From positions 21,741,744 to 21,805,743 of the forward strand of contig OX637393.1 of NCBI GenBank assembly GCA_951799425.1: a stretch of DNA of 64,000 nucleotides, read 5' to 3'. Shown in pieces: positions 1 through 11,494 of this stretch. Each line of letters begins with the position of its first letter. Position 1 is the stretch's first letter. The translations under genes were made by a program, and so were the position numbers. Under the pieces are notes generated by a model, which had not been told where the DNA came from, searched no databases, and saw only the letters and a list, made by a program, of their open reading frames with translations. This DNA comes from Ilex aquifolium (Eukaryota; Streptophyta; Magnoliopsida; Aquifoliales; Aquifoliaceae).

Positions 1-6
1 ATTAGA

Positions 7-223
7 CATTCTCAGCGTTCCGGTGGAGGATAAACCATACCGATAGGAACACCTTAGATATTCGACTAGCAATATAGTTATATATAGTAGTTAAACAACC
101 CTAATAACCCAGAAGGACAAGCCATTCATGAGGATCATTTAGGTTTTGTACCATGCATCAGTAAAACATCCTCAGCGTTCCGGTGGAGGATAAACCATAC
201 CGATAGGAACACCGTAGATATTT
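7..223. repeat. 57-bp direct repeat inside the Ath-1 LTR
   Basis: A block of about 57 bases at 7-63 recurs at 167-223 with very few differences, an offset of 160 bases. The core shared words are CTCAGCGTTCCGGTGGAGGA and CCATACCGATAGGAACACC. It lies in the transcribed part of the LTR relative to the minus-strand TATA box. Function unknown. Confidence 0.85.
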
Positions 224-726
224 AACCGGTAGGTTGATGATGCACTGATGACATAATTGCAGGCACAACACCGAAATTATGTACATCACTGTATCATGCA
301 TGAAACACATAATACATATATAAATAACTGTATGAATAAAACATCAGCATTTCTATAATCTAACCAATACTATACATATGTTCACCCTTCACTGAAGGGT
401 ATAAGTGACTACTCACGCCCCATTGCTACAGACAAGCAAGGAGTGCGGGTAGATTTCATTACAACAACAAATAATAGACTGACGCTTCTTTCGCAAGGAA
501 CAATTGAAACACAACCACCTTTACTATCAATTAAGACAAAAAGGTGGCGGCAGTTCAACTATCCGAATAGAAAGACATACAAGAAATGTAGAATTACAAA
601 GTTTAGGCTGGAGAGTAGGATGGACCAGGTCTTGAATTGTTTTATGACTTCCTCTTTTTCTCTCTTTGGATTTCTCTCTAGAGCTCTTGGGTGACTGGCC
701 TTTTTAAGAATGAAGGAGGCGAGGTC

Positions 727-804
727 TATTTATAGGCACTTGGAAGAAGATGAGCTCAAACCGCCTGGGGTGGCCGTCCGGACGCCACCACCACCGTCCG
801 GACG
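727..804 (-). promoter_or_regulatory. LTR promoter of Ath-1: TATA box and palindrome pair
   Basis: The minus strand reads CTATAAATA at 727-735. About 40 bases upstream of it on that strand are two exact copies of the palindrome CGTCCGGACG (775-784 and 795-804), 20 bases apart. The same layout, short palindromes in a short array upstream of CTATAAATA, recurs with other palindromes in most LTRs of this window. Confidence 0.6.
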
Positions 805-1066
805 GTGGTGCCTTGCAGTAGGTTCCATGTGTCGCATGCTGGCTTCTCCCTTGGTTTATATTACACTTTGCTCCTTTGTTGTTTCAAACTTTGCAATATC
901 CTTCCTTGTATTTTCTGGTAATTCTGTATTAAACCCTGAAATTTCAGACATAACATTTGTAAAACCCGAGTCTATGCACAAACCTTAATTCATAATTTTT
1001 AATTGTTTTATCTTACAAAGTTGATTACTTAATCATTTTAATTTACATACTAGTTAGGGTTAATCA

Positions 1067-1079
1067 CACCCCCAACTTA
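1067..1079 (-). promoter_or_regulatory. polypurine tract of Ath-1
   Basis: Minus strand TAAGTTGGGGGTG directly abuts the LTR start at 1066. This is the expected plus-strand DNA priming site of an LTR retrotransposon and matches the tracts of Ath-3 and Ath-4. Confidence 0.8.
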
Positions 1080-1943
1080 AATTTTACTAGTCCCTAGTAA
1101 ACATAAATATTATTAATAAAATATAATATAATACAAACAGAGGTAAAATTATTTTCGTAGATTTTTCACGATTGCATTTAGCATATGCAATAAGCCGTTA
1201 AACCCCTAGGTGATCCCTAGTGGACGAGTTTTGTCTCGTGAAGGTTTTCAGTGAAGCTGCCTACAAACTTCAGTGATTAGGAGTTTATAAGTCATACTTT
1301 TCACAACTAAAATTAAATCAGTATTCCTGTGCATTGCTACAATACTTCCTTTTTCTGATCACTACAAGAGTAACACACGTTAGTTGTAACATTATCTATA
1401 TATTTTTATAAAAACTTGTGTGTGTGTGTACTGATTTCTTTTTTTTTCAAAAATCACTCAAGAAATATTACCATCTTTCATGGTAGTCTTGATGTCAATC
1501 TTTTCCTGAAATAGTCTCAGCAAAGAATACACATACGTTATAGTGACTATTCTCTTAATAGTTACATGTGATTTGGAATATTGTTAACAAAGCAAATAAT
1601 ATCACATGCAGTATATCTGAAGAACGGGTATATGAATAAAATTGAATTTTGACATAATCTCATGACTAGATATTAATACTATATTAGACATATTATCAAC
1701 ATTCTCCTGTTATGGATAGATAGATAGGATTAATATAGATACATAATTTCTGGAATAAAAAAGGACTTTATTTGGGTTGTAATGTGGCCAATGGTTTAGG
1801 GTTTAAGAAACGACGTCTATGAGATTCAAAAGGTACCATTTCTTTGTATTGTGGTACACCTCTTCTTAGCTTTCTAAGACTTTGCATATTCATCCTTTTT
1901 ATTTTTCCATTTTTCACTTTCTTGGCTCTTTTCTTTCTGTTTT
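1080..1943 (-). other. 3' non-coding region of Ath-1, distal part
   Basis: No credible coding sequence. The stretch is similar in layout and in many words to the 3' region of Ath-4 at 33629-34500, for example the segment around 1780-1830 against 34321-34400. It is interrupted at 1944 by LTR-E#1 and resumes at 7775. Confidence 0.65.
1939..1943. repeat. target-site duplication of LTR-E#1
   Basis: GTTTT at 1939-1943 is repeated at 7770-7774, directly outside the two ends of LTR-E#1. A 5-bp duplication is the normal footprint of Ty3/gypsy integration. Confidence 0.8.
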
Positions 1944-4080
1944 TGTGACGCCCCAAAGTCCGGGGGTCCGTTGATTACCCATCAACCCGCGGAATACTCG
2001 TGGATACCGAGTAACTCGATATCACACCGTCATGCCCCATTTACCGGGGTCCTTAATTTTAACGAAATTCGGGCAGAGTCTCTTTTGTACGGGGAGCTCT
2101 ACCCAAAACACAACCTGTGCAGTATAAATTAACATGACCCATCCGAGTCCCAATATAACACAATGATCACACAGGGTCCATTTATAAGTAAAACTTGACC
2201 GCACCGGGTCCATTTATCAATACTTATATCAAAACATGCAAGGTTAGTTTAACAATAGTCCATATAAGTTATATTACAATTATTTGCAAAAGATTACATG
2301 CCCAAAATATTATTTCCACAAATGTTGTACATTCACACAAAATAAAGCCACATTCGGCTTTCTTCAAACATGAGGGTCCAAATTGGAGCCATCCACCGGT
2401 GTATTTCTCCCACCTGAAATGTTTCCCATATAGGGTGAGCCAACGCTTAGAAGAAAAACTCCTACAGAGGCTACTCCCCATCTAAAATGCGTATGCAATG
2501 CGCACATGCCACAAACAACTTCTTCCATTCCAAATAAGAATATATTATTCAAGATAGAATCTCATGATGCCATGCCAAGTAATGAGATGAAACTCATTCA
2601 TGCATGCTATCCCGAGCCCATACCGACTCCCATAACACATTGTAGTGTCAACGTGCCTTTGAACCGTCATCTATGTTACACATCAATTGACATTTGCAAA
2701 ACTAGGGTCTTTCTTGGGGTGGGCATTCATGGACTTACACCAACGGCACCCAGCCGACACGGAATTTCAGGACTTCAACCCACGGTTCCGTGTATATCGA
2801 CACACTTTTTGGCCTTTTACACCAACGGAGTGCGAATCCTATCAACGAGTCTTTCACCCGAGGGATATTCTAGCCCTTCTTGCTAACCCCGACCCAATTT
2901 ATCATGAAACCAAGCGGCTTAGCTAGGCCTTCGACCCAACTTTCCAAAGCCATCCGTCAATCACCAAGTATGGTATTGACGACAACCATGCACACACCCA
3001 TGTGATGAGATGTTTCCGTGCATATGCAATGTGATGCACCATTGCACAACAACATAATGTTCGATATGCTATGAATGACATACGAACAATTCCAACACAT
3101 CCATGATAAATTATATCCTAAGCATATAAATACCATATTTTTCACAATGTCAATATATATCAAAACATGCATATATCAACAAGTACATTTCAATCATAAA
3201 TCATATCATAAGCATGTGATTCCACATTACCACATAGCTCAAGAAATCATACTAAATGATTTCTACAAACCATTTCAAGTAACCACATAGTACAAGAAAC
3301 AAAACCACCTCAAGATAGAATATATATTCCATCAATTTCTCATCTCCATTTAACCATAATACATCTTAGGTAAGAAATAAACCCAAGTAGGAGAAACCCT
3401 ACCTTAATAGAAGTGTAAGATGAGTGTAGAAAGCCTCAAGAACACTTCCTCTCTTGTTTAGTTTTAATGTCACATGTAGGGTTCTTTTCCAACTAAGCGT
3501 AGGCGTTTAGCCTCTTTGAACATTCTACAGGTAACCTTCATGAGTTAAAACAACTCTAACTCTAGTTATTAAAATCCAATTCTAACAAAATATGTGGGAG
3601 ATGAACATAGACTCATAGGAATTATCTTTCACCAAAAATCACTATTTTTGAACACTAAATACCTGTTCCAAGTAACTCCTAAACTAAGTGTAAGTTACAG
3701 AATTTCTAGGTTCCAGCAGGTCATAATCATCTTTAGAAATTCACCAAAAATAGAGTTTTCATCCTTTTGGCATGAGATCAAAACCAAAATAACCCTTTAT
3801 GAATCTATTTCAAACCCTAAAAGTTTAAGATTCATAAACGAACTCTAACTCATAAAACCAATTACAAAACTACATGCTGTCCAGATTTTCCAGATCAGTT
3901 TCTATAGGCTGGGGCTAACTTTCAAAAATCATCAAAAATCATATTTATCTCCATTTTACTTGAAACCAAAACCAAACGAATCCTTTTTCAGTCTATATTA
4001 TAACCTCAAAATTTCAGAATTATTAAATAATCGTAGCTTATGAAATGAATAAGAAACTCACCAACTGTCCAGGATTGACA

Positions 4081-4085
4081 GTATC
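4081..4085. repeat. target-site duplication of LTR-D#1
   Basis: GTATC at 4081-4085 is repeated at 7072-7076, directly flanking LTR-D#1. Confidence 0.85.
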
Positions 4086-7071
4086 TGTAACACCCCGCAT
4101 TTTATTTTATATAGGTATATAGATATATAGTAAATAATTTTTGTAAAAATGTGGATATGTGTAGTGACGGTATGAATAAAAGCAAAAACTAGAGATACAA
4201 ATGGATTGGGGAAGTTTGAGTTTCGAAGGTGTGTAAACTTGAGAAGAGGGATTATGGAAATTTCTAAATACTTTTAGGTCAAAATAAGTTCTCCATTGAA
4301 TCCGTAAGGTCGAACAACCTTGGGAGAGGTAATATGAAGTGTATTGGAAGTTAAGAAGTATTCCGGAGTGAAAACACACTTAGAGAAAATTTGGGTAAAA
4401 AGGAGTTGGGACACCTTCTAGTATTTTAGTCTTCACTTTTTATTCTTATATCCAATTGATCTGAAATTTTTACAGTAGATAGTAGACATCTAGGGGTACA
4501 AAAGTGTATCTCATGAAAATTTTCCAATTCGACCTCTAAATGGGTCAAAAATGCACTGGAAGTGGAAGTAGAAAAATCTGGGTAGTGGCTACCGGTAGCC
4601 AAAATCAGCTACCGGTAGTCAATGGTCCAGTGTGTCCGAGCTACCGGTAGCCAACAGGTAGTCAATGGTCCAGTGTGTCCGAGCTACCGGTAGCCAACAG
4701 GTAGTCGAGTGTCCAGTGTACCCGAGCTACCGATAGCCAAAATCAGCTACCAGTAGCCACTGTAAAAATCCGAATTTTTTTTTAGTTCGCGAACCCTCGA
4801 TTTTTCCCTCACTATAAATACATCCTCTCACCCCCTTAGCCTTCATTACACCACTCCAAACCCTAGATATCTTGAGAGGAGAAGAGAGGAAGAGAAAAAC
4901 ACATCCAAGAGAGAGATTTACATCATTTGTGAAGATCAAACCCTAGATTTCTCAAAAATCTCACTTCCCCACCCATTTCTTTTCTTCTATTCTTCAATCA
5001 CTCTCACCCAAATCTCTTGAAACCCTAGGAGGACGAAATTAAGAGGAAAAAGGAAGGAGAATAGGAAGATTTTGGAGCTTGAGTCTTAGATTGAAGCTAC
5101 AACTAAGAGGTAGGGGTTTTCTCCTTTTCTCTTACATTGAGGTTAGGGTTTATTTTTATGTATGTTTTGCTTCCAAATCTTATATGTATGTCATGAAATC
5201 TCTATTTCTTGTTGCTCTTGTAATCCCTTACCATATCATGAACGAAATTAGGGCTTGATAGCCATAAATCCCTTGTATGCCTTTGAAACCCCAAATTTTC
5301 AAGGAGATTGTGTTTTCTTTTGATTTCTCCTTTTCTCTTGATTCCTAACCTTAAATATTACATGTTCTAAACTATGTTGTGCTTGGGTAATCGCTAAATC
5401 TCTTGGTGTGCCTTCGAAACTCTAATTGCAAGGAAATTGGGTTCCTCTTGATTTCCCCCTTGTTCATGAGGTCTAATCTTAATGTTTGTTGTTATAAATG
5501 ACAAAACTTGATTGTTCCTTCACTTTTGGATTCCCAAGCTTGATATTTGTCGCTATGGATGTCAAGGCTTGATTGTTCTTTTGTCCTTGATGTCCAACCT
5601 TGTTACTCCTTCATTCTTAATTTCAAGACCTTGTGTTTAATTGTTCTTGATTTCAAGCTTTATATCCATTGGCCCTTGATATCCTAACCCAACATTCACA
5701 TGTCCTCACTTCAAAACTCTATTTCTTCATGAAGTGTGGATTCTCCTTGGATATTCTTTTGTCTTGTTTTAAAAAGAAATTTAGTGTTTTGTGTTGAGTA
5801 ATAAAATGATATTTCGATGATCTCATGTGTTTTTCTTAAATTGTTTTATTGAAATGTTACATGTGAAGTGGGATGGAAAAATTGGGGATTATGGAATTGT
5901 TGGTTATTTGTGGAATGAAACCTTGAGGGTGAGAGGTTCCTTGTAAGGATGCTCATTCCGAAAAGGTAAAATTGGAGAAAATGGTGATGAAATGGTTGAA
6001 TATTTTTGAAAAGCGGGGGTATTGTATCTCATGTGTGGTTGTTCGATACGAACATGGATTACTATTGACCGGGTATCATGTAGTGGGTAGACGTCTTTGT
6101 ACGCCGTGTGGGTACGAACTTTTCCTATCACTAATGATCACGGATTAGTAACGTGGGTTGTGTCGGACATACAGTGTGGGTTATTGTGCATTGTACCAGA
6201 AATGGTTTCGACAAGAGTTTCCGGAAGTATGGGATTCCGCGAGAACTTGTTGGAAACGGTTTATGGTAGAATGGATTATCTATTGTATATTGGTTATTGT
6301 TCCTTTTACTATAGACGGTTTCTACAAGAGTCTTGGGGAAGTATGAGATTCCGCGAGAACTTGTGGAAACAGTGTATGGTGGATTGGATTATATTTGGAT
6401 ATGGTTTGTTAACTGTATAGTGGTCTCACTTATTCATTCAATTACTGTTGTTCCTTAAACTTGAGATCTATTTAAATGTCCTGGTTTTACTTCAAAAGTT
6501 ATATATAATACTTGTGAAATGAGACCGACTTGTTTTACTTGTTTTCTAAACCTTGTTTGAGTTTGGGAGGATTTTCCTACAGAGCTTAGTGCTCACCCCC
6601 TACAATTAATATTTTTCAGATTTGGCTTTAGAGGAGGAGCTCGGTGTGAATGAGCCGGGCCTTGGGGAAGCTTCCTTGGAGGGGTACCTAGATCCCGAAT
6701 GGGACATCTAGAGATATAGCTTATTTTGTTCTAGACTAGGAGATTTATTTCTGAACAATGTAAAGTCTAGATTCTTTTGAAACTCCGCTGCGATATATTC
6801 ATGTAATTCTTTTGGGATAATGTTAAGGATAGTATAGATGGTAAATAGAAATTTGATTGTTATGGGATGGTTAAATGGACCCGGTGTGGTCAAGTTAATA
6901 GAATTGCACATGTTGTGATTTTTGGGGTGGAGCTTCCTGTACAAAGGAGACTCTGCCCAAATTTTGTTAAAATTTAAGAATGTTTCTTATTGATGGAATT
7001 ATATTAGTGCTCTCATGTTGTGAATGGTCTTAGAATGTAATGCCGTCCAGGGTGTGTTTTGGGGCGTTACA
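4086..7071 (+). mobile_element. solo LTR, family D (#1), nested in LTR-E#1
   Basis: It starts TGTAACACCCCG and ends GGGGCGTTACA, with GTATC duplicated on both sides. At 2986 bp with no internal coding region, it is a solo LTR. A plus-strand TATA box (CTATAAATA, 4812-4820) sets the orientation. Homology with LTR-D#2 is plain near the start (segment 4325-4440 against 9160-9270) and at the end (6540-7071 against 10780-11227). The open reading frames inside show no recognisable protein. Confidence 0.9.
4588..4820 (+). promoter_or_regulatory. palindrome array and TATA box of LTR-D#1
   Basis: CTACCGGTAG palindromes occur at about 4589-4598, 4609-4618, 4641-4650 and 4684-4693, with decayed copies (CTACCGATAG, CTACCAGTAG) up to 4757. 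Part of the array is a tandem repeat with a 43-bp period (units starting 4615, 4658 and 4701). The TATA box CTATAAATA at 4812-4820 follows about 55 bases after the last copy, so the array sits where proximal promoter elements would be. Confidence 0.7.
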
Positions 7072-7774
7072 GTATCACTTCTTCTTCTTCCTTTCGGTTT
7101 GAGCTCAAGAAAAATACCCACCAAGACTTGATTTCCCCAAAATCTCCCCTTTTGGATATTCGGTGAAAATCTTTGTTTTTGGTACCCACGCGTAGCCCTC
7201 GTCGCGTAGACCAACTTTTTAATTTTTGGTTCAAGCGATTCCGACCGACGTAGCCTAGCGGATCGACGGAAGAAAGCCTTGAAAACTCCTTTTCTCTCTT
7301 TTCTCTCCTCTCCAGCGTGTGGTGTGCTGAATAGGGAAGATATTTGTGCTGAAATATCAATTTTAAGTCCCTATTTATAGTTTTAATTCCGCGGTCCACA
7401 TTGTCCTGCTCGTTTATCACTTCCGGGTCCGTTTTTCGTCCCGAAACGATTCCTTATACCTCGGATTAAGTTCAAATTAATTTTATTTGAACTTTAACTT
7501 AATTTTAAGGAAATTTTATAAAAAATATTTTTGGGGACCTTTAAAATGTCATTCGCCACGCAGTCGCCTCGAACGACATGTAAAAATCCGACTATCTCGG
7601 AATTCGACGAAATTTGACAGGGTGACTCATTTTCGCGATACGAATTCAACAGTGAACTTCGTTTGCTCATCCGAGGTCTAGAACATGAGTATTTTAAATA
7701 TGCATTAGGATGTCAAATTACCATTTTGCCATTTTTAAGAAAAAGTTCAAATTTGCCCGGGTTTTACAGTTTTT

Positions 7775-8660
7775 CTTTTTAATATTCCTTTCATGGGTTT
7801 TTCTTTTCTTTGAATAGCCAATACTCTTTTCTTTTCTTTTCTTTTCACTATTTTGTTTTCTTCTCCTTTTATTTTTCTGTATCATACTGATTTAAAAGAG
7901 GATGTAAGAAAATAAGATAGCAAAAGGTAGGTTTAATCTATTTTCATGTGGCTCAGGTATTTTTCAGGTTTCATGAAAAGAATTTATACTCTTTCAGGCT
8001 CAATCATGGTTGACTAAGAATATAATTTTGTAAAAGAAATGGTTGAGGCTCAAGTTAATCAAAAATGGCCTAAGATCATTTTTTAGAAATTATTCATCTG
8101 TATTAATCCTACATAAAAGAATTTCAAGGATAATGCTAATAATATAATCTAATAAGTGCTAATCAAGACAAAATTAATAAGATTATTCAAATAAAGTTTA
8201 CTGTAGAATCGCAGATGTTTATTTGAGTAGATGTAGAATATCTCTCCAAGAAAGATTGTCTCAAATTCTTCAATTGGTTATACATCTCCACTATATATGC
8301 AAAGAGTGTAATATTTCACAAGGTTTTTGAAATAAAAAAATCTATTTGTGCTTTATCAGAATAAGTTTAAACGAAAATATTAAGATAATATACAACTAAA
8401 ATATGAAAATCCCACGTGATCAGATTAAGGCTATTTTCACAAAGCATAGGAATATTAATCTAATTCAACTATAAATTATATGAAATAACCCTCCTAACTT
8501 AAAAACATAAGTTTCATCATAACTAAGAAAAGAAAAAAAAAATACTTAACATAAACAAGTTCAAAATCAACATAGATTCAAAACATGAAGTAATTTAAAG
8601 TTCAAGTGCATAATGTAAAGGACGAGTGAAAGATAATAAATTGTTTTGTAGAATCTCCAG
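7775..8660 (-). other. 3' non-coding region of Ath-1, proximal part
   Basis: Continuation of 1080-1943 after LTR-E#1. The segment near 8030-8110 matches the 3' regions of Ath-2 (about 16800-16900) and Ath-4 (about 34690-34790). No coding sequence seen. Confidence 0.6.
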
Positions 8661-8781
8661 TCTAATTAGGAAGTAGAAGGTCCTGCTCCGAAATGATCCC
8701 TAAATAACTTCAAAAGCTCAGCTTGATTCTGCTCATATTCATCGATGCGTTTGTTGATTTGAGTAATATTGGTCTCCATCC

Positions 8782-9034
8782 CTAGTAAGATCTTCTATCA
8801 GTTTTTTCATCTACCGGTATGTATGTCTGATCCCCTTGTGGCTGCTGTTGTTCTTGTGGGAAGAATTCTTCGGGAGGTTGAAATAGCTCATCTTGTGGTG
8901 GAGGTGGTGCTTCAGGTTTGTCTTCCGGTTGTCCTCCATGACTCTTTTTCAATGAAGTTTTATCCAATGCTCCAAAATGGTCCATTGTCTTCCATATCGG
9001 ATCAATGATCATACCCTCGTTCCTGCATAGCTGA
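8782..9034 (-). pseudogene. ORF3 of Ath-1, C-terminal part
   Basis: Minus-strand reading gives residues such as LCRNEGMIIDPIWKTMDHFG and ALDKTSLKKS. These align with the C-terminal half of Ath-4 ORF3 (ELCKGHGVRVKPEMEIQKPM, GPLNKTSF). A Pro/Gln/Glu-rich tail follows, comparable with the acidic tail of the Ath-4 protein. The reading frame continues upstream at 11233 once LTR-D#2 and one copy of its duplication are discounted. ORF3 resembles the family annotated in plant proteomes as putative plant transposon protein; its biochemical role is unknown. Confidence 0.7.
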
Positions 9035-9039
9035 GAAAC
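9035..9039. repeat. target-site duplication of LTR-D#2
   Basis: GAAAC at 9035-9039 is repeated at 11228-11232, directly flanking LTR-D#2. Confidence 0.85.
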
Positions 9040-11227
9040 TGTAAACCCCCACATGCGTATCTTTATATAGTAATATAATTATGTTTTGAAATGCTAATAT
9101 ATGTGATGATGTATGCATGAACTATGTAGATTGTAAGAGTAGAAATAAAAATGTTAGGCGAGGTAATAGGGTATGTATTGGAAGCTAGGAAGTATTCCGA
9201 AGTGAAACCACACTTAAGAGAAAATTTGGGTAGAAAGGATTTTGGACACTTCCTAGTATTTGGATCATATATTTTTATCCTAATGTCTGTTTGATCTGAA
9301 ATTTTGACAATAGATAGTATACTTCCAGAGCTACAAAAGTGTATTTCACGAAAATTTTCTAAATCAATCTCTAAATAGGCCAAAACTTCACTGGAAGTTT
9401 CAGAAAAAACAAGAATTTTGTTCGAACGTGAATCGACGTTCGAACGTGAATAAACATTTGAATGAAAGTTCGTTCTAGTACTCTTGTCTGATGGAAAAAC
9501 AAAAAAGTACTGGGAGTAACGAACGTTCGAACGCCAATGACGTTCGAACGTGAGTTACGAATCTGGATTTTTGAATCGCGCACATGAGACCCTTTCTTCC
9601 ACTATAAATACTTAAGGACACCTCTTTTAGCATCATTTTAACATTTCTAACCCTAGAAAGTCTTAGAGAGGAATAAAGGAAGAGAAAAACACAAGATCAA
9701 GGAGGATTTTCACATTGAAGTGGATCAAAATCTCAAGTTCTTCACACAAAACTAAGGAAGAAGGTAGAGGTTTCTTCCTATTCTCTTCCATTGAGGCTAA
9801 GGTTTATATATATGTATGTTTTGACTCTCAATCCTATATATATGATATGAAATCATTATTTCTTGATACTCTTGCAAAGATTACCATGTTTTGAAGGAAG
9901 CTATGGTGGAATAGCCATGAAATCTCTTTCTATTGTCTTGAAAACCCTAGTTTTCAAGAAAAATGAGTTTTTTTTTCTCAATTTTCATTTGATCTTGATT
10001 TCTAAAATCCTATTCTTGATTAAATCATGTTTTCATCTAATACTTATTTTTGTTCTAAGAAATTATGGTTTTTTTTTTTGGCAAAACCCTAAAATGTTGG
10101 ATATCGAAATGGTGAAGGTTTTATTGATATGATCTCTTGCATATTTTAATTCCTTTATTATTGTAGTATATGGTGAATTGTATAATTGTGATACTTGAAT
10201 TATTAATGGAAATGGTGATTGATTAAGATTGTGGTTGTTGAGAAAAAATTTGGTTTTTATCTCTTGTATAGTTTGTTGTGACGGACTTGAATTGCCTTCG
10301 AGAGCTGCCGTAGAGTGTTAGAGGTTAGTCTATCCCAGTGGGGGTGAGATGGTTTCCTAACACTTGTAGTGGATTATTGTTTGTGAGAGCAACCACTATT
10401 GTTCACGTAGGTTCGAGGCTGAGGGATGGTATACCTTTCCTGGGAAGGATTTGTCAATGCCGTGGGAGACGGTATACGCCCTTCCTAAAATGTCGGTGAT
10501 GTGCCCTGCGGGGAATGATTGAGATTGTGTGATTGTGATGGGTGAACGAGGTAGAATCGTTGTGTAGATTCCTGAGAAGCAACCAACATACATGATAATA
10601 TGGAATGATGTTACTGAATTATTTATGGATTGCTTTAATTTCTTGTAAGTTTATTTCTGTCATTGATTTACTGTATTCCGTTCACTTGAGATTATTACAA
10701 CTATCATGGTTTTATTCTCAAAATCTATATATGTTATTTTCCAAAAGAGACTTGCCATCTTTCAATTGTTTTAAAACCTTGTTTGGGTTTGAGAGGATTT
10801 TCCTACAGAGCTTAGTGTTCACCCCCTACAAACAACATCATTTTTAAATTATGGCTTAGAGGAAGAGCTCAGAGTTGATGAACAGGTACCTTGGGAAACT
10901 CTATTGGATGCAAGCGTGGATCCCGAGGGGAACGTATAGAGTTGTTCTCTTTATGTCCTAGACTAGAAGAGGATTTTGAGACAATGTATAGATGATATTT
11001 TGTTTATTCCGCTGCAAGATAACAGTTGATTTTTGATGTACTTGTCATAGTGGGACATATTCTTTTTGTATGTAATGGCCATGGTTTGGCATATTCTTTT
11101 GGATGATGTTATAGATATTGTGTATGATGAATGGAATTTTCTTTACTTATAAAAATTATTAGTTGCTCTCCTGATGTGAATGGTTATAGATAGTAATGCG
11201 GTCCAAGGGAGATTTTGGGGCGTTACA
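9040..11227 (+). mobile_element. solo LTR, family D (#2), inserted in ORF3 of Ath-1
   Basis: It starts TGTAAACCCCC and ends GGGGCGTTACA, 2188 bp, with GAAAC on both sides. The ends and the segment 9160-9270 are homologous to LTR-D#1, but the region upstream of the TATA box carries TTCGAA palindromes instead of CTACCGGTAG. No internal domain and no second LTR, hence solo. It cuts a single coding frame of ORF3, which reads through if the LTR and one GAAAC are discounted. Confidence 0.9.
9421..9610 (+). promoter_or_regulatory. palindrome array and TATA box of LTR-D#2
   Basis: TTCGAA cores within CGTTCGAACG stand at 9421, 9439, 9526 and 9543, forming two pairs with 18- and 17-base spacing. Between the pairs lies a segment around 9476-9520 containing AGTACTGGGAG. 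The same segment accompanies TTCGAA pairs in front of Athila ORF3 (for example about 29478-29520). The TATA box CTATAAATA is at 9602-9610. Confidence 0.7.
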
Positions 11228-11232
11228 GAAAC

Positions 11233-11489
11233 TAACATAGCATATGAGAGTGATGGTTTCTTTCTATCCACAACAAGTATCATTTGGTCCATGATTAAGT
11301 TCGGGCAGGTCAATTGTGTGTCCCATCCCAAATGCATATAAGAAATAAGCCTGCTCAGTATAAATTTGATTCTTTTGGGCTCGGGGTAGCAAACTGTACA
11401 CTGTTATCAAATTCAGAATGCGGTATTTGTCTGTTAAATCCCTTTGCTTTATATATTTGTTTGGTCTACCCCAAACAAATTCTGGATTA
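11233..11489 (-). pseudogene. ORF3 of Ath-1, middle part
   Basis: Minus-strand reading gives fragments such as GHTIDLPELNHG, comparable with GQSIDLPSLILTE in Ath-4 ORF3, in more than one frame, so small indels are present. It lies between the insertion points of LTR-D#2 and the beta LTR at 11495. Confidence 0.6.
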
Positions 11490-11494
11490 CCTGT
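11490..11494. repeat. target-site duplication of Athila-beta solo LTR #1
   Basis: CCTGT at 11490-11494 is repeated at 13363-13367. Confidence 0.85.

Larger units (their letters stand above)
1..1066 (-). repeat. 3' LTR (partial) of Athila-like element Ath-1
   Basis: Read on the minus strand this begins TGATTAACCC at 1066, directly after a purine-rich tract at 1067-1079, which is the arrangement of an LTR start next to its polypurine tract. The Athila LTRs at 33614 and 47794 begin in the same way (TGATTAG after a TAGGTTGGGGG-type tract). The LTR runs off the left edge, so its other end and any target duplication are not visible. It contains a minus-strand TATA box and two 10-bp palindromes, listed separately. 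Family assignment rests on the boundary layout and on the 3' region and ORF3 that follow. Confidence 0.75.
1944..7769 (-). mobile_element. solo LTR, family E (#1), split by a nested LTR
   Basis: The plus strand starts TGTGACGCCCC and ends GGGTTTTACA, with GTTTT duplicated outside. The minus strand is probably the transcribed one, because CTATAAATAG lies on it at 7371-7380, about 390 bases from that end. Without the nested LTR-D#1 and one copy of its duplication, the LTR is about 2.8 kb. There is no internal domain and no partner LTR, so it is a solo LTR from recombination. A second copy with its own duplication is at 54422-57038. The terminal sequence suggests a chromovirus (Tekay/Del-like) LTR; that is an inference. 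Confidence 0.8.

Noticed and set aside
2195-2926. Overlapping reading frames of 80-126 codons as host genes
   Set aside because: They lie in LTR-E#1 on both strands, have no recognisable motifs, and the homologous part of LTR-E#2 carries different breaks.
4086-11227. LTR-D#1 and LTR-D#2 as the two LTRs of one element
   Set aside because: Each has its own 5-bp duplication (GTATC and GAAAC), they differ in length and promoter module, and the sequence between them belongs to LTR-E#1 and Ath-1.
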